Below, in pieces: positions 11,361 through 20,394 of a DNA stretch of 64,000 nt (within the stretch, counting starts at the first letter, position 1; the number at the start of each line of letters is the position of its first letter). The notes under the pieces were generated by a model that was given only the letters and a program-made list of their open reading frames with translations, was not told where the DNA came from and ran no database searches. Location of the stretch: the NCBI GenBank assembly GCA_003255025.1, contig QANY01000156.1:700639-764638 (forward strand), in the 5' to 3' direction. The DNA is from Datisca glomerata. Its lineage: Eukaryota > Streptophyta > Magnoliopsida > Cucurbitales > Datiscaceae. The position numbers were made by a program, and so were the translations under genes.

Positions 11361-12350
11361 TCTGACACTAGGACATGTGTTTTTAGTTCGTAGTGAACTG
11401 GTTGTCTTATAACCCCTCCACTACGATGTTACACTAGGGTTTCCTTTGTAAAAATTATGGTTTCTATAATTTGTTGTTTATCAGTAGAAATTGAAGGTGG
11501 TCTGATCTCATCAACTGCTAATTCCTCAAGAACTATTTTGCTATGATGTTTGTAGTTTTGCATATAGTCATGCTCAAGGAAGGTTACATTTGTCGACATA
11601 AACACCTTTTGATCCTTGTGAATTGAAGAATACCCACCTCTAGTCTCCTGAGTATAGCCTATGAATATGCATACCTAAGACATTGGGTCTAACTTTCCGG
11701 TCTTGGATCTAAGAACGTGAGCTAGACACCCTCATATACAGAAACGACACAAACTAGGTTTAGAGCCATTCTGTAACTCTAAAAGCGTCTTAATTATAGA
11801 CTTAGAGGGCACTACATTCAAAATGTAAGTTGCTGTGCGTAGCGCAAATCCTCAAAATGTAAGTGATAGTGATGAGTAGCTTAACATCGACCTAACCATA
11901 TCCAATAAGATTCACTTTGTCCTCTCTACAACACCATTTTCCTGTGGTGTTCCAGGTGCTGTGAGTTGGGATAAGATTTACCTAATTACTTTTTAGCTTT
12001 GAATTATAAGTTCAAGTATTCATCGCCTCGATCGGATCGAAGAGTTTTCAATGATTTACCTAATTATTTTTAGTTTCAGCTTTGAAGTTTTTAAACTTTC
12101 TAAAAGTTTCAGACTTTCTTTGCATTAGGTAAGTACAACCATCTCTTAAGTAATCGTCAATAAAGTAACGAAATACTCATGCCCACCTCTAGTTTGTACA
12201 TTGATCGGTCCAGAGACATCACTACGTACTAGCTCAAGTTGTACCTTGGCTCTTTGGCCATTTCTTGTGAAATGTCTCTTGGTCATTTTACCCATTAGAC
12301 ATGATTCACAAACATGAAGAGTTCTAATTTTTAGTTCTTTCAAAGAACTA
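11361..12350 (-). pseudogene. Copia C integrase
   Basis: Minus strand. ESCLMGKMTKRHF belongs to the end of the HHCC zinc-binding region, followed by LELVRSDVSGPINVQTRGG, which holds the first catalytic Asp, and YFVTLL. Further down come NGVVERTKWILLDMVRSML (the catalytic Glu region, normally NGVxERxNRTL) and the C-terminal CFIGYTQETRGG-like block. Stops and shifts interrupt it. It joins element cDNA to the genome in active relatives. Confidence 0.85.
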
Positions 12351-12740
12351 TGCTTTGTCCTAACCTGTTTAACCTATCTTGATTATTTTTGTCCCAATCT
12401 AAGATGCCAAAGATATGTGTTATCATCATCGTGAGAAACTTTTTGTCATTTGTTACTTTTATGTTTTGCTACATTAAATAATTCATAATTATTTAACGCA
12501 CGTTCAATCGATTTAAGCATATACAGTCCGTTTATAACTTTAACATGATAAATATTGAATCTATTCTTAGAAATAGTAAACTCTTTATTAATAAAAGATA
12601 TTTTGAATAATTGTTCTTGCAAAAATGAAAGAGAAATTAAATTTCTCAAAAATCCAGGAATATAATAAACATCGTTCCAAACTAAATATTTATATCTAAA
12701 AAGTAAACGGATTGTCCCTAATACTTTAGCTGGCATGAGC
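12351..12740 (-). pseudogene. Copia C protease end and GAG-pre-integrase domain
   Basis: The frame at 12,736-12,446 reads YLVWNDVYYIPGFLRNLISL, typical of the end of the copia protease (normally L.DVLYVPxLxxNLISV), then LQEQLFKISFINKEFTIS and GLYMLKS. The usual HLRLGH start of the GAG-pre-integrase region is visible in decayed form nearby (RLGHLR region near 12,390-12,410). The DTGA protease catalytic motif is not recognisable. Confidence 0.75.
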
Positions 12741-13746
12741 GCACAACTGCCAACTCACAAAATGACCTCCCCATCAGTCAATTTTCTTTACAAATCAAGC
12801 ATCTACATAGAAGAAAATACATGGTTAGTGGCTCCTAAATTAAGTATCTAGGATAACAAATCATATTCCACTAAACAAGCTTCAAGTACAAGTAAATCAT
12901 ATTTGCCTTTCTTCTTCAGAGAGATACTTGTAAGATTTTCTCTTCTAATGAACTTCAACCCCACAGTGAAAATATTTTCCTTTAGGCTTGCTTTCGTTCT
13001 TGTTCTTCTTGGCTTTTGGTAATGACTTGGCTTTATTCCCTTTCTTGTTCTTACTTTTTCCCTTTCCATTGATCTTCTTCCTCTTGTTATTTTTAACTGT
13101 GGAAGAAGACTTTTGCTCATCAATGTTTGCCTCGCTGTCTTTGGTCATTCTCAGGTTGAGTGACTCAAAAGTCTACAGTTCATTCAAAAATTGGGTCATG
13201 TTTAAGTGCAACTTGTTCATAACATGGTTGTGAACGCAGAAAAAGATGGTGTGACCGACTCAAGTATAATTCTAACTTGAGTCCGCTTATCAATGGTCGC
13301 CCCATGTACTTCTGTCTCGTGTGTTATATTGATCATGTTCAAAACATGTTCTCGCATAGAAGTACCCTTTATCATCTTAGTTTTCATATAGCTCCTAGTG
13401 GCCTCATGACGACTTTGATTAGACTACTCCACAAACATCTCCTGTAGAGATTCCATAATCTTATAGGCAATCTCCATGCTTTCATGCTTGGTTCTCAGAA
13501 CATCATTCATGCTCACAAGCATGTAGCACTTCGTCTTGTTATTTGATATGATCCAAGTATCATATTTGTCCCTAACATTTTAGGGGCATTAGCAGGGGGC
13601 TCCTCAAGACATTCCTCAGTAAAAATAAACTTATGGTTCTCACAAATTTGCATTAAGCTTATATTTGATTTCCAACGTATGAAATTATCACCATTCAATT
13701 TTTCAAGAGCGAGTAAAGCACTAACATTGTTGCCCATGGTAGACAT
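12741..13746 (-). pseudogene. Copia C Gag
   Basis: Starts at an ATG at 13,746 (MSTMGNNVSALLALEKLNGDN), then FIRWKSNISLMQICENHKF and EECLEEPPAN, the UBN2-type Gag start of plant copia elements. Lys-rich linkers (SSSTVKNNKRKK) precede the zinc knuckle near 12,965-12,990, which reads KYFHCGVEVH where CFHCGxxGHW is expected; the first Cys is Tyr. Stops and one long frame shift split the gene. Gag forms the virus-like particle in active elements. Confidence 0.8.
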
Positions 13747-13966
13747 AATAATAATAATAACTGAAATTTTAAAACATACATGATTCAATATATTTGATAA
13801 ATATCTAGAATTCAAAAAGTAAACGCGATGCATGAATGCAACATAATAAACACATGAAATTTAACATTTACTAATCATGATAAAACAACCCAATGATTAA
13901 AGTACTGCCTTAGGATCAATCAGATTAATCTCAGACAGTCTATGAGACATTCTTTGAGTCATAACC
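13747..13966 (-). other. Copia C leader, no gene
   Basis: AT-rich DNA upstream of the Gag start, as expected for a copia leader (a similar ATG-free run lies before Gag at 52.1 kb). There is no 5' LTR or primer site; the 60-bp tandem array begins instead. Confidence 0.45.
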
Positions 13967-14545
13967 CCCAGCACACCCATGATAGAAGTCATGCTTGGTG
14001 ATATGCACAGGCTTTCATGCCTCTACTTGAGAACACCGATGATATACACCATGCTTGGTGAGATGCACCAGGTTTCATGCCTCTACTTGACAACACCCAT
14101 GATAGACGTCATGCTTGGTGAGATGCATAGGCTATCACACCTCTACTTGAGAACACCAATGATAGACGTCATGCTAGGTGAGATGCATAAGCTTTCACAC
14201 CTCTACTTGAAAACACCCATGATAGAGATAATGCTTGGTGAGATGCATAGGCTTTCACGCTTCTACTTGAGAACACCCATGCCAGATATCATGCTTAGTG
14301 AGATGCACAAGATTTCACACATCTACTTGAGAACAACCATGATTGACGTCATGCTTGGTGAGCTGCACATAATTTCATGTCTCTACTTGAGAACACCCAT
14401 GATAGACATCATTCTTCGTGCGATGCATAGGCTTTCACGCCTCTACTTGAGAACACCTATGATAGACGTCATGCTTGTTGAGACGCGTAGGCTTTCACGT
14501 TTCTACTTAAAAAACACACATGATAGGCATCATACTTACCATTAA
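13967..14545 (+). repeat. 60-bp tandem array, block 1 (about 9.5 units)
   Basis: The unit of 60 bp contains catgatagacgtcatgct, tggtgagatgcayaggc and tttcacgcctctacttgaga. Because 60 is a multiple of 3, the plus frame stays open for 188 codons, repeating MIDVMLGEMHRLSRLYLRTP. Units differ from each other by roughly 5-20 percent, and indels of one or two bases occur only at the block ends. The degenerate edges and the lack of a start context favour a non-coding satellite. Confidence 0.95.
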
Positions 14546-14984
14546 AAGCACTCATGATGTGTCATTCAGATCCACATGTTTGATGTATCACCTACACTCG
14601 CGTGTCGCCTCATAAAGCCTAGCCTCTCCACGATGGAACCCACACGCCCCATAGACACACGTAGTGTCACGGGTGGGACTTTCATGACTCTACGCGGAAT
14701 GCTCACTAGGGAAGTTGGCGAACACACTTCAACACCCCTCATTAGAGGCGCTTTAACACTCCATAGTGAAGGCAGTTCAGCACTCCTTAGCGGAGCCACT
14801 TCAGCACCCCTCAACGACGACACTCAATGCACCCCTCATCAGAGGCATGTTTAATTGAGGCATGTCCAATGATGGCAAATTCTGATGTTCAATGGACACA
14901 TCGAATGGAGGCGTGTTCAATGGAGGCAAAGTTTGATGTTCAGTGGAGGCAGATTCAATGGAGGCCCGTCCAATGATGAGATGT
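14546..14984. repeat. Array tail, copy 1, with a short GC-rich minisatellite
   Basis: 14,552-14,700 matches 16,192-16,335 (gatgtgtcaytcagatccac...gtgtttgatgtatcacc). 14,715-14,850 holds about six degenerate units of roughly 27 bp of the type cacttcagcacccctcan. 14,885-14,970 is a degenerate run of tggaggcaaa-type units. No gene. Confidence 0.75.
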
Positions 14985-16190
14985 ACAGGCGTTCACACCT
15001 ATTCTTGAAAGCATCCATGATAGGCGTCATGTTTGGTGAGATGCATAGGCTTTCACGCCACTACTTGAGAACACCAATGATAGACGTCATGTTTGGTGAG
15101 ATGTAGAGGCTTTCACACCTCTATTTGAGAATATCCATGATAGACGATATGCTTGGTGGGATGCACAGGCTTTCACACCTCTACTTGAGAACACCCATGA
15201 TAGATGTCATGGTTGGTGAGATGCACATGCTTTCACGCCTTTATTTGACAACACCAATGATAGACGTCATGCTTGGTGAAATGCATACGATTTCGTGCCT
15301 CTACTTGACAACACTCATTATAGACATCATGCTTAGTAAGATGTATAGGTTTTCACGCCTCTTCTTGAGAACACCCATGATAGGCATCATGCTTGGTGAG
15401 ATGTATAGACTTTCACGTCTCTATTAGAGAGAACCTATGATAGAAATCATTGTTGGTGAGATGCATATGCTTTCACGCTTCTATTTGAGAACACCCATGA
15501 TAGGCGTCAAGATTGGTGAGATGCATAAGCTTTAACACCTCTACTTGAGAACAACTATGATAGACATCATGCTCGGTGAGATGCATATGCTTTCACTCTA
15601 TTTGAGAACATCCATGATAGACATTATGCTTGGTGAGATGCACAGGCTTTCACGCCTCTACTTGAGAACATCCATGATAGACGTCATGCTTGGTAAGATG
15701 CATATGATTTCATGCATCTACTTGAGAACACCCATGATGAACATCATGCTTAGTGAGTTGCAAAGACTTTCAAACCTCTACTAGAGAACACTCATGATAG
15801 ACATCATGCTTGGTGAAATGTATAGATTTTAACACATATACTTGAGAAGACTCATGTTAGACATCATGCTTGGTGAGATGCATTGGATTTCACATCTCTA
15901 TTTTAGAACACCCATGGTAGACATCATGCTTGATGAGATGTATAGGCTTTCACGCTTCTATTTGAGAACACCTATGATAGACGTCATACTTGGTGAGATG
16001 CATAGGTTTTGATGCCTCTATTTAAAAACACCCATGATAGATATCATGCTTGGTGTGATGCATAGGCTTTCACACCTCTACTTGGGAACACCCATATTAG
16101 AAGTCATGCTTGGTGAGATGCGTAGGCTTTCACGTTCCTACTTAAAAAACACAATTGGTAGACATCATGCTTATCCATAAGAACACTCAT
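14985..16190 (+). repeat. 60-bp tandem array, block 2 (about 20 units)
   Basis: Same 60-bp unit as block 1, with 20 or so copies. Small losses (for example near 15,595) break the periodic frame into 100- and 79-codon pieces. It ends, like block 1, with the decayed unit containing aaaaacaca, and then the same tail sequence. Block plus tail is therefore present twice, pointing to a segmental tandem duplication. Confidence 0.95.
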
Positions 16191-16590
16191 GATGTGTCAC
16201 TCAGATCCACGTGTTTGATGTATCACCTGGACTTGCGTGTCAACTCATTGAGCCTGACCTTCCCATGATTGAATCCACACACCCCCTAGACACACAAAGT
16301 GTCGCATGTGGTACTTTCACGCCTCTACGTAATTTGTTATCGTTTAGCCCGACTTCAGTAGCGGTCTAGCCCTTGACTAGACCTCAATGGCGGCACTCAC
16401 TCGCTACTCTAGTTGCGACACTCACCCGCAACTGGACTTCAACCCTAATCGACTGCCATTAAGCCCCTCCATCCCATGCCGCCACTACACTCCCCCACAA
16501 GCAAGCTCTGATGCTCGACCAAGCTCGCTTGTGGGGGACAGGCCCCCCTTGATTTCTCTTTTAAAAGGGGGGAGAAGGAAGAGGGGCCTC
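16191..16590. repeat. Array tail, copy 2, ending in a hairpin-rich GC block
   Basis: 16,192-16,335 repeats the tail of block 1. From 16,335 on comes a GC-richer stretch with degenerate units (agttgcgacactcacccgcaactgg). It ends in two overlapping hairpins and a 24-nt all-purine run at 16,563-16,586, which could serve as a polypurine tract before an LTR. Confidence 0.6.
16492..16537. other. Strong hairpin, 16-bp stem
   Basis: The left arm cccccacaagcaagct (16,492-16,507) pairs with agctcgcttgtggggg (16,522-16,537), with one mismatch and a 14-nt loop. The right arm overlaps the left arm of the next hairpin, so only one can form at a time. Confidence 0.85.
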
Positions 16591-16595
16591 CCCAC
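16531..16595. other. Second hairpin with C6/G6 inner arms and purine run
   Basis: The outer arms gtgggggacaggcccc (16,531-16,546) and ggggcctccccac (16,583-16,595) pair imperfectly. Inside, cccccc pairs with gggggg (16,567-16,572). The right side is a continuous purine tract, which could also form a G-quadruplex or triplex. Confidence 0.7.
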
Positions 16596-16874
16596 ATTCC
16601 AAAATTTGATTTTTTTTAAATTTGACCCCCATGAAGTTCATTTTTGAAATTTGACCCCTATGAAATTCGTCTAGTTTCATCAAACCTAAAGACAAAGAGA
16701 TTCCTAAATCACATAAAGAAGGCATATTAAGCATAACATATCGATGCATCCCACATACATCATGTAATAGAGGCGATCAAACGACCGATGACTTGATGAT
16801 ACGATCGATTGTTACATTGAAGAAATTATTTACAAGCTCGATTACTCTGCTTCGTGCATGCACATGGGACAAAA
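16591..16874. other. No gene seen; short direct repeat
   Basis: Contains two adjacent copies of a unit like aaatttgacccccatgaagttc (16,617-16,668, the second slightly changed). Otherwise unassigned AT-rich DNA leading into LTR G copy 2. Confidence 0.5.
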
Positions 16875-17660
16875 TGTACATGAGGTTTGACGACCTCAAC
16901 GTTAACTCCCCGTGAAGTGTAAATTTTCAGGTGTATCGCGAGTATCTCCCCCAAGGATGCACTAGGAGTGTCGTAGAGGAGATGCATCATGAAGTGTCAC
17001 CGCTGAGGTGCACCATGGAGTGCCGCCGTTAAGGTGCACCCCATGGGATGTTGCGGTGCACCCTATGGGGTGCCGGAACTAAGGTTCACCCCGTAGGGTG
17101 CGGGTGCCGCCACTAAGGTGCACCCCATGGGTGCCACCATGGAGGTAGCACCTATGGGTACCGCTAATGAGGTAGAATTCATGGGTGCCATGCCTAAGGT
17201 ACCCATGGGGTGTGTCCCCAAGGTGATACCATGTGGTAACGCAGTACCATGAGGTGTTACCCCTCATTCAATGAGAGGTCTCTTTGAGAAGAGGCTTTGG
17301 GTGTATACCGTAATTTAGCCCCATCTGTTAGGCGTATTTCTCCTAGATCATGGTCACTCCACAAAGACCCACGTGGTGTCATCCAATTGGTACACGTAAG
17401 ATCCTCTTCTTGTCCACCTTAGTGTGATTAATTAGTTGAGGTGGCGCGCTTGGATAAGTGAGCTTGTAACTAATCAATGATTTAGTTGCAATGGTCCCTC
17501 CTTCTTTTTATCACCTATAAAAGGAGGGCATCTCCTTCATTTGGGAGGAGGAGAAAACATTTTGTCACCACCCTTGAGTGTTTGAAGTGCTACCCCTTCA
17601 CCTCCCTTCATCCTCTCCCTCGTTCTGATTCTTTTTTCTTTATATGTTATTATCAACTTC
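16875..17660 (+). mobile_element. LTR of element G, copy 2, truncated
   Basis: Collinear with 7,055-8,200 but shorter: the minisatellite is contracted and about 450 bp between minisatellite and promoter are missing. It keeps the block cctagatcatggtcactcc, the TATA box and the aggaggag leader. The match stops near 17,640, before the primer site, and no gag follows. Its start TGTACATGAGG may be the true LTR terminus. Confidence 0.65.
17516..17524 (+). promoter_or_regulatory. TATA box of LTR G, copy 2
   Basis: tataaaagg, at the same place relative to flanking conserved blocks as at 8,087. Confidence 0.6.
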
Positions 17661-18600
17661 TGTTTTATTCTTGGATCAGCTTAAGATCTATCTTCCATTG
17701 ATGCAATTATAACCAAAATTATTGTCTGCAAAAGTTTTCTAAATCATAAATTCTCCAAGTCGCTGTTATTCCTCGAGTTTAAGCTCATTTATGAAGGAAT
17801 TTATGATTTTGATATTTCCAATTCCCAAATTCATAAAGCATAAGGCACACTTAGCTATTGCTTAAATCTAATTTAAAGTTATTTCTTCCTCCTCAAATGA
17901 AGTCTTTCTTAGGTCTAGTACGTTTGCTTTGATATATAGGGTTCTCATTTCCCATTCCAACATGTTTATATTGTTTAAAGAACAAACTTCTAGGAGAAGA
18001 AAAGGATGTCACCAAGGTTGCAGTCCACGGGTTCATCGATTGAGGATGGCCAAAAGCTAAAACCATGTTGGGATAGATTTACATTGGGTAAGTGAGCTCT
18101 AAAACTTAAAAAAAGAAATAAGGGTTGCCTTTTGTATTTACTATTTTAATTTATGTGATCATACTTTACATTATTTCAATCTATTGCTTGGCTAGCTGAC
18201 GATGGCCAATAGTTAGAGGTGTATCTCACTATTTCGGTAATCGAGGTCCTGAATACCATGTTTCACATGTATCCAATCCAACTTATCTACATAATTTGTT
18301 ATCGTTTAGATTACCGTATATAATACAAAAATATTTGGATGCCTATCTTTTTTTATCATTTTCAAGAGTATGCTCTCTAGACAAAGATCAGTTCATAACT
18401 ATTTATTTATCCAAATGATATTGCAATTGATGATGTAGGTTCAGTTTAGAGCTGTAGTATTATCATTGGTGTTGATACTTGGGAGAAATTAGTATGAAAA
18501 TATATGATAAACCGACTAATTAAAATACCTGCTAAAAATATATGATTTTTTTAAAATATGGTAACAATACTGGCGTGTTTGTAAAACTGTCAGTATATAT
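17661..18600. other. Unassigned region, possibly inside a CACTA element
   Basis: AT-rich. 18,006-18,087 could be a small exon: an ATG opens MSPRLQSTGSSIEDGQKLK and runs 27 codons, ending at ttgg followed by gtaagt, a consensus splice donor. I do not recognise the peptide, and no second exon is evident. A CACTA 3' end lies 800 bp downstream, so this may be captured or transposon-internal sequence. Confidence 0.3.
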
Positions 18601-18873
18601 AAAAATATATGATCAATTATAGAAAGAAAGGCATGTAGATATTACGACAGTTTTGAGTAACCGTTAAAATAGGTGGTCTATGGTGACGATTTCTTAAACG
18701 TCGCGATAGATAAATTTTTAGCGATGTTCCTCCATCAGTTGCAAAAACCATCGTAATAGTTTTCATGACGGCGACATTCCCGACGGTTTATAAATTGTTG
18801 TCATAGTTATCATACCGGTTGAAAACAGTCGCAAAAGAAAAAAATGTCACGATAAAACTGTATTCTTGTAGTG
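18601..18873 (+). mobile_element. 3' terminus of a CACTA (EnSpm-type) DNA transposon
   Basis: Ends TTCTTGTAGTG at 18,863-18,873, the inverse of the CACTACAAGAA terminus of plant CACTA elements. The preceding 250 bp carry the usual subterminal motif in several degenerate forms on both strands (cgacggttt, tcgcaaaa, ccatcgtaatag, cgtcgcgatag). The base after the end is the start of repeat F (tcaaag), and the 3-bp target TCA is consistent with the unoccupied F copies. No 5' terminus or transposase is seen. Confidence 0.7.
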
Positions 18874-19208
18874 TCAAAGAGGAGAAGTGGAACCCACAAG
18901 CATTAACCCTGTCAGATTTACAACAAATAATAGGCCCATCATTTAGTTTAACCATTGCGAAAGATAAAACAAATGTCTCTCTAGAACTGTTTTCTTGTAG
19001 TGTCAAAGCGGAGAAGTAGAACCTACATGCACTACCCCTGTCAGATTTGCAATAAATAATAGCCCTGTCATTTAGGGGGCTTTACTTATTCAAAGCTAGA
19101 AGTTGAACCCGCAAGCACTAACGTTGCACATAGGTAGCCTTGCTCTAAAAGGAACTCTACATATCATCATACCATCACTTTAAATTTGTCCATCCGCCAT
19201 CATACTCA
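18874..19208. repeat. Repeat F, copy 2, with a duplicated CACTA end
   Basis: 18,874-18,945 is F sequence; 18,947-19,002 is a second, diverged CACTA end (again TTCTTGTAGTG, at 18,992-19,002); then F starts again at the same base (tcaaagcggagaag). The block [CACTA end plus about 73 bp of F] is thus tandemly duplicated with a period of 129 bp. F continues to 19,208 and resumes at 19,662. Confidence 0.7.
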
Positions 19209-19661
19209 CTGAGGTAGCAAAAACCTCAATAAAATCTTAACAATACTAAAAATTGTTAAATCGTGCACGATTTTCAACAATCGATCTTCCAAAACCTGTT
19301 CAATCCTGAGATTACCAGGATTGAGGCAATAATTTCATTGATTCGCAAGATTACCAAAAATTGAAAATAAAAGGAGAATGATTTTCTCATTAAAATATCA
19401 AAACTGTCTAAACAACCAAATAAGATGAATTTATACCGCTCTAAAAAACCCTAAAAATTAAAAGAGATAGAAATTAGAAAAAAATCCCAAAATTACCACC
19501 GAAGTAACTTCCGAGCCTCTGAAAGTGTTTAAAATAATATTTTTAGACCCGAAACTTAGCTGTGACAGGTAAACCCATCAAAAGTTATACCATCTAGAAA
19601 TTGACCTACGCGTGCCACGATCCATTTGTTCTAGAAATACTAAAGTTGTATCGTTTGCATC
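19209..19661 (-). mobile_element. 453-bp insertion in repeat F with 5-bp target duplication
   Basis: Flanked by actca at 19,204-19,208 and 19,662-19,666. The unoccupied F copy near 33,815 has a single such site (catactcatcc). The insert holds a TATA-like ggtataaattc on the minus strand and shares about 210 bp with 47,075-47,300. Its ends (CTGAGG...GCATC on plus) are not the TG...CA of an LTR, so its class is unresolved; a short LTR or a retroposed piece are both possible. Confidence 0.55.
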
Positions 19662-19728
19662 ACTCATCCTACATATGTTCTTCTATTAGATGTTCTATAT
19701 ATATGTATGTATTTTCAAAGTATTGAAC
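19662..19728. repeat. Repeat F, copy 2, distal part
   Basis: Matches 33,814-33,855 (atgttctatat...). It is cut by the start of element D2 just before the primer site at 19,733, so the 5' LTR of D2 is absent here. Confidence 0.55.
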
Positions 19729-19732
19729 AACT

Positions 19733-19750
19733 TGGCGGCTCCGCTAGGGA
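19733..19750 (+). other. Primer-binding site of gypsy element D2
   Basis: tggcggctccgctaggga, matching tggcgactttactgggaa at 38,392 and the primer-site type of Tat-clade gypsy elements. No LTR precedes it; the collinear leader follows. Confidence 0.7.
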
Positions 19751-20394
19751 GAAACAAATGGTCTAACCATCTTTAGATAAATAGAGAGTCAAACCAAAAT
19801 TTCATCATATGCTATCCTTTTGTATGGTTCTTTGTTTGTTTATTTGATTCATTATTTTTTTTCTAATTCGTGACTGTAGTTGTACATAAATTTTTCTTTT
19901 GTTTTACGAAGTATATTTCTTTACATAATTTCTACTTTCACACATATACACTAGCCCTATACCTGGGCTTTCCCTTTAGGATTAGCGAGAATGAGTAGTG
20001 GAATGCCTTCGTGGAACTACGGTTCCCGTGCAGGCTCACGAAAGTTCTCACTCAGATTGAACCTTTCGGGATATCTTTTGGGGCCCCTGTTACTTTGTTG
20101 GGATAATAGTGAGGACAACCTGAGAGCCTATTAAGAGATTTGAGAGCCCAACCACACATGCATTTTGTTTTTAAAGCCTACCACATGACCAATGTTTGAT
20201 AGAAATAGAGATTTTGCTTAACTATGATATCTGATTAATTTTGTTCATGTATATATGTCATACGCTATTTAAACATTTCTTTTATTTCCCTTTGTTTCAC
20301 TTCTGACTTCGTCTTTCCTTTTTTTGCATACATGCATCATGTTGCGTAATAGGGATTGTAGAGAAGTATTCAATTCATTCATATTGTAGAGACC
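19751..20394 (+). other. Leader of element D2 (non-coding)
   Basis: Collinear with 38,410-39,044 (shared blocks ggtctaaccat, cctttaggat, ccacatgaccaatgtttgat). Contains no open frame of note. Confidence 0.7.

Noticed and set aside
12988..13233. Plus-strand Leu/Phe-rich ORF
   Set aside because: It is the antisense of the Lys-rich Gag linker of copia C.
13979..14545. A 188-codon repeat protein
   Set aside because: The frame follows from the 60-bp period (20 codons). It begins and ends inside the array, has no start context, and is broken by indels in block 2. Kept as a repeat, with coding only as a test.
18006..18087. First exon of a host gene
   Set aside because: 27 codons with a good gtaagt donor, but no recognised peptide and no second exon; mentioned only as a possibility in the region entry.
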